A DNA stretch of 64,000 bases. Origin: Atrichornis clamosus. Lineage: Eukaryota > Chordata > Aves > Passeriformes > Menuridae. Positions within the stretch are counted from its first letter, which is position 1, and each line of letters starts with the position of its first letter. Location of the stretch: contig WBMZ01010152.1 of the NCBI GenBank assembly GCA_013400975.1, forward strand, positions 62,001 to 126,000, in the 5' to 3' direction. Of this stretch, positions 48,912 to 62,400 are shown piece after piece. The notes below the pieces were generated by a model. That model had not been told where the DNA came from and did not search any database. It was given only the letters and a program-made list of their open reading frames with translations. The position numbers and the translations under genes are program-made.

Positions 48912-51900
48912 TCTGTGCTTTTGCAAAGGACCGACAAGTTGTGGAAAGTGAGATGTAAGAGGCATCTCCCAGGGAAAGGGAGGAAAAGGTTTTCTGTAGA
49001 GGAACAAAATATTAATGCAGTCAAAATATAGAGATTATATCCCCTAATAAGTTTTAGCCTGTAATGTATATTTTTCCTAAGGATCAAATATAGTGGAAAT
49101 TTTTATTACTCAGAGTTCCTCTGTATCTAGAGGGACTATAAGTTTATAAGTAACACATTTAGTGTTACCTGTGATCTTCAAAGTACACATGAAGGGCTAG
49201 ATTAAACTGTATACTGGTTTTGTTTGTGATAACACTGCACAATCATTAACATTACTTGTGTTATTCTTTGAAGATGCTCATGACCCTCATAATGATTTGG
49301 AGCTGGTTGCTTTATACTGCTGCAAATCATTAGTGCATTATAAATAAGACTTTATAATAACCTACTTTTTGTCTCACTAAATTTAAAAGCGGCTTTGTTA
49401 ATTTTGACAACAAATGGAAGAACGCAGCAGCGAATCTGTTCTCAAGTGATGTACCTCAGTATATGGAGGATCCCGTTGTGAAGAACTTCGAAAATAATCA
49501 TGGTTTATTAGCTGCACAGTCTTTTCCCCTTTGTTTCTATTCATTTAATTTAAAGTGAAACAACTCAGCATGCAAAACTAAAATTAGCTGCAAAAAAGGT
49601 GTAAGTGAATAAACAGGCAAATCCATTAGAGTCGATGGGTTATTGGATCCCTTGCCATTCCTCAGATGGCGGCCTATTAAAAGTGGTAATGTCTGCCTGC
49701 AGCATGGCCTTGAGGCAGAAAGAAGGCCAAGACAGGCATATTTCACATGCATCAGACACAAGAATTAAATAGACCAATGTTCCCTAAAAGACTGAAGTAC
49801 ATCTCTTTCTGACGTTCATCTCGGGCAAAAATTCATTGATCTCAGTATGTCCCTTGGCAATTATAAAATATTAAATCCAAGTCACACTTTTCTAGTTGGC
49901 TTAATTTTTTCTCTATTCACAGCTTTCTATTTGATCAATTTTAACAAGTTAGGAATAGCATCTAATAATAAAATAAAAACTGCAGAGTGAAAAAGTTTGT
50001 TCATTTGACATTCTTATATTTTTGTATTTAGTCTTTAGACCTGCCTGTTATTTTAGTGTGTTTTAAATAAATTTGCACACTAAATAGATGAAAAGAATAT
50101 ATATTTATACACTCAAAAAACCCCTCCCTGTTCTCCTTTGAATTAACAGTTTCTTTTTAAAGCTGAATATTTGTATGTGGCCATGGTATAGCAGCGAAAT
50201 CTGTATTTTAAAGCCAAATCTGTGTAGTTAATCAGCATCATTTTTCCTGGTGTCAGTAATTATTTCTGCTTCATGTTTCTCGTATGTTAGGCTGGAAAAT
50301 TTAATCTTGGTGGAATCTTACTTCTGAATTAGTACTTACATGAGCATTTTTGTTTGTTTGCTTTAACTGAAATTTTGATTTGTTTGTGTAAACACCAGTC
50401 AAACAAAATGAAAAATAACCTTTCAGAACCTGTATCTATTTTAACATAAATGTGGAGATTATAACATTCGTTACAGCAGAATGAATGTCTTTTGCTGATG
50501 AGAGGGTACCGTGGGGAGATTGTTTCCATCTGGGCATTCTACCTGTTGTGTTGGCTTGTTCCCTTCTTGCTCAGGACTCTTTCCTGGCTGGCACACTCAC
50601 AACCTACCATTCCTTAAATGAGCTCTTCCAGTGGCCAACAGCTGTAAGCAGTCTTGGCTGAAAAGAAGTCAAGAAGAATGCTCAGTCTTTGCTGGCTTTC
50701 AAAAAATTACAATTTGGATTATTTACTATCTGCAAAATTACCCTGTGGAAAGGTGGGGGAGGCTAATCAGTAGGTCTTGAATTTTCAGAAAAGCAAAGTT
50801 GAGATTTTGCTTTACATTTTGGAAACAAGACCCTGTTGCCATGTCACTTTTTTTTTAATACACCTAACCATTGCAAGTATTAATTAGATGGGGGGGGGGG
50901 GGGAAGAAACAAAAGAGTGTGGCTGCCAGTGGAGCTGCTTTAGAGAGAAGGAGAGAAATCAGGGTGTCCTGGGTGCCCAGTTTTAAACATGGGCAGATTA
51001 AATGTCTGATTCTGTGCTTTCTCAGTTGAATTTCTAGCCCGAAAAGTATCTCCATTAACCCAGAGCCCAGCGTGTGCCAGATCAGAGTTCCTGACTGTGT
51101 TCAGTCCTTGGCATGGGTTTGGAGCCACTTGCCATGAGTTGGTGCTTCCAGGCTGGCCCTGGGAAGGGGACCAGCTCACTCCCATGGCTGCACTGAGATC
51201 CCTGGGAGTAAAAGGAGGATATTAGTATAGCTTATCATCCATGCTTTGGGGTTTTTTTTGGTTTTTATTTTGTGGCTGGTGGTGTTAGATTGGTGATTGT
51301 GCCTGTCCTTTACTGTGTCTTTGTACAGTGAATATTGTAAGAAGGCTCATTTCCAGATGGGCCTTAGAGGTGGATGAGCAGCATCCACCTCTTCTGCCTG
51401 AGACTGACAGAGATGCAGGTATAACACGGAATTCAGGGAACATAGGAACACTGTACAGGTGACCCACACTCCCACTAGTTTTAGAGATGGGGGTTTTTTT
51501 CCCTTTTTCATAGCAATTGTGATCCAGGCATTTTGAAGTCACTTTAAGAGCAATGTTACTCACATATTGAGGCTTGGAAAATGCAGATATAATTTTCCCT
51601 CTTTAAAATTAATTTTTATATAATCTGCTGGAAGAGCCACATTTTGAAAAATGTCTACAATATGGCCTAGACTAAAATGTTTGTGTATATCTCTCCCTGT
51701 ACATCTGCACATATAGACATATATGTCTGTGCATATATAACAATTTTTAATTATGTATCTGATTTATTATCAGCCATTTGACATAACATTATAAGGTGTC
51801 TCAAACGTGGCTGAGAAAATAAAATTAGAACAATTGTGTTCTGTGTTTGACCGTTGTGAGTTGATGGGATAAACTGGCTTTGCAAGTGCCATATCCTCCT

Positions 51901-54900
51901 TGGTACAGTGTTCTCTGTGGTGGTGGTGGTTTTGTTGGACAGCCAGCACACCTTCATGCCCAGCCAAAGTTTGATTTCCATTTCTTACCTAATGGACTGG
52001 CACATAATATTTTATTTATTAAAACCATGATTGTAATTGATGTTTTGTCTAAGTACATTGGATTCAGAGAGCACTTTTTATTCAAAATACTGTTTCCTTT
52101 ATTGAGTCCCTGCTGCCATCAACCATACACCCTTAATCTCATGCTATTTATCTCATCTGCCCTGACCATAATTCTTGTCTGTTTCTTTGAATTTATAAAC
52201 TGCAGAACTGGGTTTGCTTTTGAAATCCACTTAAAATTCTGTATTTCAAAATGAGACAAAGTAAGATGATTTTAACTATGCCTATTCTGAATATTTTCAT
52301 GACTTCACATGACATGAAAAACTGCCCTTATCCAGCTAGCAGTTTTATTTTATTCTACAGAAATAAATATAGCTGTTCATTTTTTTTTAAATCTTTAAAC
52401 ATAAATTAATGATAGTTTAATCAGTTTTCTGGCTGTTTACATTTTTTTTCCTAGCTGGTTCTGCATCATGATATTTTTGTACATTATATTATGATATAAA
52501 AGTAAAATTAATAGCTGTAAAAAGTGACAGAATTCTGCTGTAAGGATGTGCAATATTGTTTATTAAAATTATGCTGTTTAAAGAACATTTTACTGAACTT
52601 CGTTTTTCTTGAACTGCATACTAATTTTAAAGGTCAGTGTGGTTAGTTACCATAGTAGTGACCTAAAAATAACCTTTCCAGTGTACCTGTATATTTCTGA
52701 TCTGTAGTGTTAGCATTCAGAAATGTTCTTTCCCTTAGAGTTTCAGCAGCTAAATAAGTTGCAACCCCTTCAGCTATACTCATAAAAATTTGCTTCCAGA
52801 CAACATGGTCTGTTTATTGTGTAATAATCGAAATGGCACTAAATTGCAATGATTGCTGAACACTTAGGAATTGCATTAACCACTTAACTGCTAAACTATT
52901 TTCCATTTTCTTCCTCACTGTGAAGTATTATATTGATTTTCCTCTTAGTTAGAGCTGCTTACTCAACCTCTGAGATGAACAGAATATTTTAGTAGCCTCG
53001 TACACTGTCATATTTTGAGTCAATCAGCAGTGACCTTGGCGAGGAATTTTCTGGAGATTTTTTAAAAAGCCAAGCAGAATAGCTGGCAGTGTGTAGCCAT
53101 GTATCTTTACAGAAAATAGAGGGAAACGCAAAACATCTCTACTGAGTTTAGTCCATTGTATGGAGGATTAAATCTTTTTCTTCCCCTCTGTGTTAGGTGG
53201 GTTATTTCCTGTTACTTTTAATACACTGCTGCTAAGACAAATCGGTGAATAGTTATGAGGCCTTATCCAGGAACTTAATCACAGCCTGTAATATGGTGCT
53301 GGGAGTGTAATTAAAAATCTAAATACAACGATAAGTGAAGGATTTTAGTAGTGCCATTGTTTTCTGTGGGGGTGTTGATGATTTTTTTGTTTTCTAACTG
53401 TTGTTTATTAACTGAGGCAAAACACAAACATTTGAGCAGTATCAAACTTCAAAGCTCCATGGTGATTGTTAGCTAAACTAGTTGTGTTTCCAAATATTGT
53501 ACTTTCAAATTGATTTTCTTTTTCTCTTAAAGGTTTATAAATTCTGGTGCTATTTGTTTCTGAGAAAACTTGTCAGAAAAAGCAAAGGGTTTTTAGTTTG
53601 CGTTTTTTGGGGGCTGGGGGTTGTTGGTTTTTTTTTTCAAGCAGAACCTTTCTGGAATCTTGCTGCATTAAAGAAAAGGGGGAAAAGGCTGACACAGGTA
53701 AGGAAGAGTTAACTAGAAATGGAGCGGGGATGCTGGGGGGCAGCAGTGCTGCAGAACATAGCAGTGTTCGTGCGAAGGCAAGTCATTTCCCGAAACACTG
53801 CAGACACATGGCCCGAGGCGGTCTAAAACCTTTGGAGACCAAAATGGCTCGCAGGAGTTAGAAGTAATAAGGTGTTTTTCCCTTCTTTCTCCTTCACTGA
53901 AATTCTGTAAGGTTGCTATGCATTACCAAGGAACAATGCCACTATTTTTGTGTTTTATATGGGTATTAAGATCCATTACAATTTGACATTTTTAAGATTG
54001 GTTATCCTGTAGTTTGGTGTTAAATTGAAGTTGTTTGTTTTGAATTTAATTCTTTCATTTTTCAAAGGAAAAAAGGCAACACTGCTGTGCTGATAGCTTA
54101 CTGAAGTATGCCAGGATTTGATGTTTGAATTTAATGTTTGCTATCCCAAACTATAGGCAAAATTATCTGTCAAAGAAGTCTTGGGTTTTATATTTCTTTT
54201 AATATTTTTTTTTTTTAAGTCTGAAAGATGCTTTCTGGCTAGCTTTTCACAATCAGGTTGTAAGAGATACTGCACATCTAATATCTTTAAGGCATACAGT
54301 TTCTGGGATTATTTTTAACACTGTGTTACACACCCAAGTCGTGTTGTGCTTAATACAACCTGCTTATGATTATTATAACCCTGTATGTTTGCAGCAGCTA
54401 AATAAACTCCACATCAAATAAATTACTGCAGCAACGTTATTAGGCCAGCAGCAATGTTAAGGACATCTGTTAACTCTTTTTTCAAATGCCCTGTCCTTAC
54501 TGTTTATTCTAAACATTTATGTTGTTAATTACTACTTAAGTACACGAAGTACTCACTCAGACAAAGCTGTGAGGACCAGCTGAGGAGGATGAGACAGGTC
54601 TAGGTCCCATTCATGGCCTTGCTCTGAATGCCACAGTGAGAGGGGACCTGTAGCTCATTGTTTTAGGGTAATCAGGACAGACGTGGATAATTGACATATA
54701 TTTCCATTGGGGTGGTTACAGCAATGGTCATTGCTCCAGCCAGGGAGGCCTTACCTCAATCAGCAAGGCAGAGTCTGAGCAGCTTTCCCCATTTAGACCC
54801 TAAAACTCTTTAAGTTCATATTAGAACTGCTGAAAAAGAAATCTGCTATGAAACTTCCTATGTCAAAATACATTTTTGTCAAAGATAAAATGTTTAGCAA

Positions 54901-54974
54901 AAATACATCTGTTTCAAAAACATATTTGTCAAGGAGGTTTCTCAGCTCCAAGATGACATTTCTAGTGAGAAAGT
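48912..54974. other. AT-rich non-coding stretch with a G14 run
   Basis: No genes were recognised. The stretch includes a 14-base G run at 50890-50903 and CpG-bearing sequence at about 53725-53830. The part from about 52240 to 53500 is AT-rich with few low-complexity runs. I see no reliable coding signal on either strand. Confidence 0.5.
50890..50903. repeat. G14 homopolymer
   Basis: Fourteen uninterrupted G's lie between GAT and AAGAAAC. Such a run is prone to length change and to sequencing error, so its true length may differ. Confidence 0.95.
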
Positions 54975-55075
54975 GAGTCTATTGCCGAGTGGTTGCAGCC
55001 CAGATCTGGGAGATGAAAGATGAATAGTGCCTTAACCACTGGGCTGACAAGTCTCTCTGCCACTCATGTTTGTTA
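54975..55075 (-). mobile_element. Ancient tRNA-derived SINE relic (MIR-like, sauropsid)
   Basis: On the minus strand the sequence reads AGCCCAGTGGTTAAGGCAC (complement of about 55027-55045). This is an A-box-like D-arm, as in the old SINEs of turtles and birds that read GCCCAGTGGTTAAGGCACT. About 35 bases on comes CCCAGATCTGGGCTGCAACC (complement of about 54991-55010), in the place of the usual GACCTGGGTTCAAATCCC B-box. The A-to-B spacing fits a tRNA-like head. The B box is decayed (GGCTGCAACC instead of GGTTCAAATCC), so this is a dead relic, not a tRNA gene. The family name is uncertain. Confidence 0.6.
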
Positions 55076-57257
55076 TAATGCAGGATGAAAACATTGTTGA
55101 GAATTGAAATGTTTTCCGGCTTAGTCTTTATCATAAGGTAAAATGTTACACACTAGAACCCAATTCGTAGTTCTTTTAAATATAAATTCTTTACATTTGA
55201 AATTCACCAGAGACCATAAGGTGTTTGGGTAAGTGGCACCAAGAGTGCCAGGGCTCATCTTCATTTGTAATTTAGTGAATCTCAGATACTTGATCATGCA
55301 AACAAACAGCAGGATGCTGTTTTTTAAAGGTTAGATGGAACTTGAAAGCAACTCTAGTAAATTAAAACAAACAAGCAATAATAAGAGGACCTGCTGAAAC
55401 TCTCTATAGACGGTGTCTAAAAAGTTTATGTTGGGAAGTTTGCCAGAACACTGAATGCATAGAGCTTTTCATCAGCATGATAGGAAAAATAGATGCAAAG
55501 TAAGGAATGCTCGGTAAGTGCATTCTGTTTTTGTCATCTGGGCAATGTCTGATTTTCAAATTACAGTCTTACCTCTCAATGGGATTGAAGTAAACCTGTA
55601 GTATATACTTAGACAATTGCCAATTCAAGTGTTTTCTCTTGCAATTGAGTTCAGTGCTGGCTCATCGTAGGGTGGCTGTGGAGGATCACAGCTCCCAGAG
55701 AAACCTCTCCTTAACTGATTCACCTGCAGACACACTGAGCAAACAAAGGCGGGGCTGACTGCCTGGAGTGCCCCAGGCCCAGGCTGCAGGGTGGCACCTC
55801 TCCTTTGTCCTCCTTCCCCTTGGCCACTCCGAGATGCCCAAGGAGCTCTTGGCCTTGCCTGTGAAGGAGATTCCCACACGTGCTCCCCAGAGTCTGTCAG
55901 ATAACATCATGGGTTGGCCAACTTCTGTTTATGGGCCAATGAATTATGCAGCTGGGGTAATTAGATGGTTTTGTTCTGTGAATCAGGGTGATACTCCTGG
56001 GGTGCCACCCAGGAAAGTCTGTGAAACTGCATAATAAAAAAGTCATTTTTATGCAGAGGGGAAAATATTTTGAATGCAAAAGAGAGTTGATGGGGGAGGG
56101 CAGAGCTGATGTCCTCCTGTATTTGGTGGGGAAAAGTGAAGTCCGGTTTTAACCATTACAACTCTTACTTCTCTTGCATTGCATAAGGAAGGAAGAGGCT
56201 AATTTAGCTAATTTAGCCTCCAAAAGAAAAAATTACTACTCTCTTCCCCCAAGTAAAGCAATAGGACGTAGATCCATTTGTGTAGTTGGAAAACATGTAT
56301 GGAATTATATATGTATATTCAAGGACTCTGTATATTTGTATAGTCACAGTTTGCTATTGTTGTAATAGGACCCAGATTACAATTAAATTCAATATTCTTT
56401 AATTAAACCCTAGTTTCCCTGATATTCTTCAGCTGTGTGTTTTGAAAGATATTTGAGGTAACAGACTAGTATGTAGTTTTGACTTCTGTAACCTACATGC
56501 CTTATGTTTGTGCCTCAAGATAACATTGAATAACATATTTAAACTGCTCATGTGTGAAAAATCAAAATTATATCTCACGAACTGATTTCTTCACACATTC
56601 AAAAAATCGAATTCCCCTTTTGTTCAGATACTAAACAGGAATCCAAAAGGAAGCAATGTTTGTAGACATGAGGTGGTATTTCAAAATGGAGAAGATATGA
56701 ATACTGTTAATGAGAAGGCATTATACTGATTTTAAAAGTTGAATATTTTTGCAAAGGTATCCTTTTACAAGTGTAGTTTTCATTGTGTAGGCATTACAGT
56801 CTGGTTCAGTTGATAATAAGTCAGAGAAGTTTACTGAGCTGTTATGATTTAATATTTTGAGTTGAATCTAGATATTGTAAAATAGTAATTGGTGATAACC
56901 ATATTTGATTCTTTCTTCAATTTCATCATCTATAAGAACTGGTATTGTCAAGTGCTGTAGTAAAAAAGAGAGGTGAATATTCTTCTGGCTATGATTAGTG
57001 TTTATTAAAAATATATTTATGTTTTCTCTATGTCTGTGTGTATGTAGCAGTTTTGCATGGGTATGTATAAATTATACCAAAGCCACAGTCTTTCATGGAT
57101 TTTAATTACTGTGTAGCTATTTTTTGAGTTTTTGTAAATGAGGCAGACTTATTTGAAGGCAGTCCTCCAGGTGAGCTGTTCTAGCTAGAATTAAAGCTTA
57201 GACTTCCAAACTCCAACATCTATATGAAATAGAACTTCATGACATGAGATGCAAGTC

Positions 57258-57356
57258 TTAAAAGTAAAACAAAATAAAACAACTGCCCCGCCACAGCCCA
57301 AACAAAACACAAAACCAACAAAATAATAAAATAATAAAAATAATAAAATAATAAAA
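57258..57356. repeat. A-rich low-complexity array with four AATAAA hexamers
   Basis: AATAAA occurs at 57325-57330, 57333-57338, 57342-57347 and 57350-57355 inside an ATAATAAA-type simple repeat, preceded by A-rich sequence with ACAAAAC words. It looks like simple sequence or an old retroposon tail. The hexamers could act as poly(A) signals only if transcribed on + with a downstream GU-rich element, and nothing upstream is coding. Confidence 0.8.
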
Positions 57357-58423
57357 GTTTCAAATGTCCTCTCTCAGTTTACAGAATCTGTCCAGTTTTC
57401 TGACCTTTGGATAGAACTTAGATTTATTGCCATAAAATGAACATTTTATTTTTTAATATGATGCTACTGCTTGGGTTTTATGGGTACAGAGAGTAGCAAG
57501 ATAATAAGGGGCTATAGTGATAGTGTAGTTTGTGGAAAAACCAAATCAGGCCCATAGTGGGAGGTGGTTGGGCAGGGACAGCCCTGAAGTTTGCTCCTGG
57601 AAAGTATGGAATCTGCTGTAGTTCCACTGAAAGTCATGCCCTGTTCTAAATAAGAGCATAATAGAGTCAAAGTACTTAATAAATGAGTATGTAAAGGATA
57701 TGGCAGGGTCTTGAGCAATATTTTTCAGAATAAAGAAAGTTACAGTTACTGATTTATCTTACTCACTGAAAAAAAAGAAGGTCTGTAGCTTTAAAGGCAT
57801 AATTTGTTTAAGACCCTGGCCAAATGAAGTCACCTGGGGAGCAGTGGAGGCTTCTGAAGAGCAGTATATGATCTGGCCATGCATTTTGCTGCAATTTAAT
57901 TTTAAAAGAGTAAGTAGAAGCCAAGATCTAAGAACTGTGGCAGTTAATGGGAAAAGCTGATATGGGATTATTGAGGTTAGAGTTCAGGTGGAACAGATGG
58001 TAAAATAGTTATAACCTACTGTACCATATGTTGCTGCTGCACACATTCAGGTAGCACATTATGTGTACAGTGTGGAAGGATCAGGGATCCTTGTGCAGGT
58101 CTGTAGAAAGACCAAAAAAGGTCTTGAAAAATTGATTTCATAATTTCAGGCCAGGTTAATGAGGAAGATGTGATTTGTTAAAACAACCACCAGAACTCGC
58201 CATTCCAGAAAGGGATACCAAAAGTTAGGCATAGCACACAACTGCATCTTTTCTAATTCCCAGAAAGCTAAAATGAAGCTTGTGTTTCAGGAAGTCTGTT
58301 TCAGGCTCGTTAGACTTGAATTTCTGGGGAAGGTATTTGAAGAAAAAACAAATTCGCAGCACTTGAATTCAGACCATTAAAAGCAGGTTACAGTTTGATT
58401 TATGATTTTTGTAACTTCTAATC

Positions 58424-58540
58424 AGGGGCCAGATTTTCAAAAGAGCATGCTGTCTTATTGAGGTGCCAATGAAGTGAAAAAATTCTCACTGGAAGCAACT
58501 GGAGCTTCACTGGGTTAGAGTATGTCAGAAAACCTGACTG
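58424..58540. repeat. Candidate ancient sauropsid interspersed repeat
   Basis: The phrases GGGGCCAGATTTTCAAAAGA, GAGGTGCCAATGAAGTG and CTCACTGGAAGCAACTGGAG resemble a widespread old repeat of reptiles and birds that starts GGGCCAGATTTTCAAAAG and contains CCATTGAAAGTCAATGGGA-like text. The assignment is from memory. The family is not named and the match is diverged. Confidence 0.4.
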
Positions 58541-59431
58541 CTGATCTGTGATCTCTGCTGATAATACTCAGGCGCTTTTTAAAGAATCTGATGTGATGCC
58601 ATGAAAACAGGATGGTAGAAGACAAGAAAGAGAAGAAAGGGTTAATCAAGTCAGAAGTACTGAGAGAAGAAGTGGAATAGTAGCAAAGAAGAAAAATGAA
58701 GGCAGAGGGTTGTGATTTGGAGTGGTGCTAAAGAGCCTCTGGGCTTGAGATTCATCTCGCATTTTATAATGCTCATGTTGTGTTGTATCATAATGCACTT
58801 GCTCCTACTGGAGCTGCTGTGCCTCCCCTCTTACTGCCAATGGTAAAAATAGGCCAGTAGCACCATTCCAGACTAGGAGCACACTCTGAATTCCACGCTG
58901 TTTTTCCCTTGCCTCTCTAATTACTGCAGTAATCCCCATCCGTGTGAGTGCACGTGTGCCCGGCGTTTGTCTGCTTGGGTGCCCCCTTCCATCATCTGCT
59001 CAGGTTCTCACGTTGCTGGTGATGGGTTGTGCCAGCTCCCTCCAGAGAGGGGGAATGTATTGCACTCCTCTGCCTTTTGTTTAACTTAGCCAAAAATACC
59101 CCATCATGAGTCTCTGGTTTGAGTTAGTACTTCGGTAAAGGTTTTTCCTTTGTAGTCACGACCTTCTTTTTAATATAATAGTTATGTTTATTTCATTTTG
59201 GGAGTAATTGAATATGATAGACTTGTCAGTTTGTACATTGATCATTGTCAATTGTCAGGACCCATCTGTAAGAGCTCTTCAGTATGTACCAGATGATTGA
59301 TGGTGTTAGGTGATTCTGTGTCTGGCTTGGACTTACTTCTATAATATGTTTTAGTGTCTGTTTTAATTAGAGTTGACGTAGCAGAGCATTTGATTTTGAC
59401 TGTCTAGTTTTTAATTTATTTGAAATAATTA

Positions 59432-59449
59432 ATATATATATATATATAT
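59432..59449. repeat. (AT)9 microsatellite
   Basis: An uninterrupted AT dinucleotide run lies between TTA and TTTGGGGGAGG. It is simple sequence only. Confidence 0.95.
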
Positions 59450-62400
59450 TTGGGGGAGGTTCTAATAAAGGAAAGGTGGTGGTAGTTGAGATATTTACTT
59501 GTTAAGTCTTTTCTTGAGGTAGTCTGAGTGGTATCCAAACCTATCAGGACAGTAAAAATGAGAACTTAGAGGTAAGAGTAGAGCTTTAACATCTGAAAAA
59601 AATATTTTTCTGCATTATTATTATTGTCTCCTCCATGATCATCTGCAGACTGAAGACATTTATTCTTTTTAGATATTGATATGGATTGCTCAATCATTTT
59701 GTTACAGCAAGATAAAGTTGATTAAAGAATCTTCCGGAAGGTTTTTGTGATGCATTTAATCCTACTGTTTATACAGTGAGGTGAATCTGGGATAATTTTG
59801 AGTGTGTGAAAGGGTTAACTTTACAAAAAGCAAAACGTTTGTGTTTTTTTAAATAGCTTAGTTTGAAATTTAAGGTATATTCTTTGTTGTGGCTGTATTG
59901 AATATAAGTGTCTTTAAAAGATTGGTTGGTTGTGGTGAAATGGGCTGAAGGAAGATGAGGATTTGGGAATTCAGAAGTAAAAGGGGATTACAGGGTTTCT
60001 AAAGTGTAGAGCAAAGTTTAAATTGTCAGTTAAGTGCTTATAAATTAAACTGATCTGCTTGTAACTCAGGGCTTGGCTGTCTTATTTTGTCTAATAATGG
60101 AAGGAAGGGAAAAACCTGGATTGACATGAAGAGGTTAGAGGACAGTACGAAGCAGAGGGTTGGGTTTGGTTTTGATGGAAGTTTAGGGTCAGATATCAGT
60201 CTAATGCAGAACAATGAAAAGCGGTGGAGATGTGCAGGTCACCAAGTGCATCTGCTCCGAGTCCTGGAGAAGTGATCCTGGTGTGGGAGAGAGAGGTGGG
60301 AACGTAGGAAGGACCTGAGAAAGAGCATGATGGAAACAGCACTTGGTGCCTAGGATGTGCAAGGGACTGTCCTTGTGGTGTGGAGGGGGAAACAACACAG
60401 GGAATGGGGGCTCCTTTAAGGTTACTGATGTCTGTAGGAAAGAAAACCCATCTTGTTTCCTTTTTGGAGCCCTTCTTCTAAGAGTTATTTGTGCCCATCT
60501 AAGTTTTTTATTGTTTTCCAAACAAATAAACCATGAACACAAAAAGAGTCATGAATGAGACTTAGCTGTAAGATGCAGAAATTTTGAGAAATCAAGAACT
60601 GAATGGCTGAATGATTGGGTGACTTCTCCCTACTGAACTCTGTCATTTCTCCCTAATGTTTGAAATGCAGCAGCCTTAATTATATTCCATGATATTTGCA
60701 GTAATAGAGTGTTAGCTGTCTTCCACCTTTTATTTACAAATGTTAATGTCTTGTTTCTTGCACACTGGACTGTGTTCCCAATGTGTTTATCCTGCAAGCT
60801 GAAGGTATTAGCATTTAGGGCTTACTTTTATTGCCACTCAATCCAGAGATAACTGCATTGCCTGCTTTGTTTGGGTTTGTTTAATGGGCTGGGTACGCGT
60901 GAGGGCCGTGCACTACCCTCAAACCACAGAGGAGCCTGTGGTAATTACAGGGGAAGGTTTAGATCACTGTTCATGGAGAGTGACTAATCCACAAGCAGAT
61001 CTTACACGGGAATACAGTCCTACAGAGCTGGTAGATCTGTGGGTATTTTTGTCCTTTGTTTGGCAAATGGTGCATAAAGTCACTTGATTGGCACTTGCAG
61101 AGTTGCTGGGAGTGAGCAAGATGGCCAACAGCTGGAAACATAATTATTATAAAGTCTGGGTGTTATACATCATAATTAGACTTAAGAACCAAAAGTCAGT
61201 TGAGATGAATGAGGGCAATTCTGCTCTCAAGAACTGAGAAAGTGATTTTGTGTGTAAGATTTGGATACTTTTCCCTCTGTCTCCTGCTCTGCCCCTGCCA
61301 CGGGAGAACTAGCAGGATGTGGAGCAGCTGTGTGACACCTGTGTCCCACCTCGGCCTGTCCATGGGGGTTGTGATGCACGGGGTACTGCTGACTTCCTCT
61401 TCATCAAAACCAGCCATGAGGGAGTCTAGGCCCCTACTGTTGTTCTGCTCAGCGTGTTTTCAGTAAGAGACAGCAAAAAAGCAGCAACCAAAAAGCAGCC
61501 TTTACTGGACAGCAATTATGTATCTTTTAATTAGATATTTAAACAATTAAATTTTACCAATTAAAGTTACATGTGCCTAGAGATTGATGAATGTCAAGGA
61601 TATTTTAATTACTTTAAGTTTCTGATTTAATGGGAGTCACAGTCATACAGGTTAGAAAGGAAAGGGCCACCCACTATGTGAAACTGAGATAGTTTCAAAC
61701 TAATATCGAGGATATTAGAGAAAATTCAGATGGGAATCGAATATGTCTCAAGGAAAATGTGAATCCTGCAAGCTGGGCTGTAGCACTTCTCCCAGAGTTG
61801 GTTTGATGTTTCTTGACTCCCAGTGAGAGAGAATACGGGGATGTACACTGTGACTGGCTGGAGTAAGACAGGCAAATCCTCAAAAAAGCCTCAACAAAAC
61901 AACACAAAACAAGAAAAAAACCCCTATGTTAGTATTGAAAGATGAGATGGGTAAAACACCACAATGCTTGAAAAAGAACAATAAAAAAATTTGACAGGAT
62001 TAGTATTTCAAAGGGAGCAGCACTTGATTAAACATTTGGAAAGCATGGGAGGAGAAACATTCCAAGCAAAATGAAAATATACATGTATGATGGAAACAGG
62101 ATAAATAGGATATTCCACTTGCAATTACCATGGCAAGAATGCAGCCCAAACTTAAGAATTCTTAATCAGGTAAAATTCTCACTGCTTTTAAGTCCAAGTA
62201 AAGCAGTGGATTGTGATGGGTATGAGATGTTTGTGGATAAAATGTTGGCAGGACCTACAGCTGCCATGAAGAGCAGGTTCATGAACAAAGGAAGTGGGAA
62301 TACCCAGATTTTGCACCACCCGCACGTGGTGAGTGTGCTGCAAGGAGCTGGAGGTTACAAGGCAATGTGTTTTTATCAAATACCATGTGGGGAGTGGGGG

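Noticed and set aside
54975..55050. A functional tRNA (Ser/Leu-like GCCGAGTGGTT wording on +, and GTGGTTAAGGC on -).
   Set aside because: There is no intact B box (GGTTCGAATCC) and no acceptor-stem pairing, so it reads better as a decayed tRNA-derived SINE.
60087..60275. A LILSNNG-like peptide near 60080, checked as the missing TAF4 C-terminal block.
   Set aside because: It does not fit the conserved RDLIFC-type sequence in any frame and lacks an acceptor at the right place.
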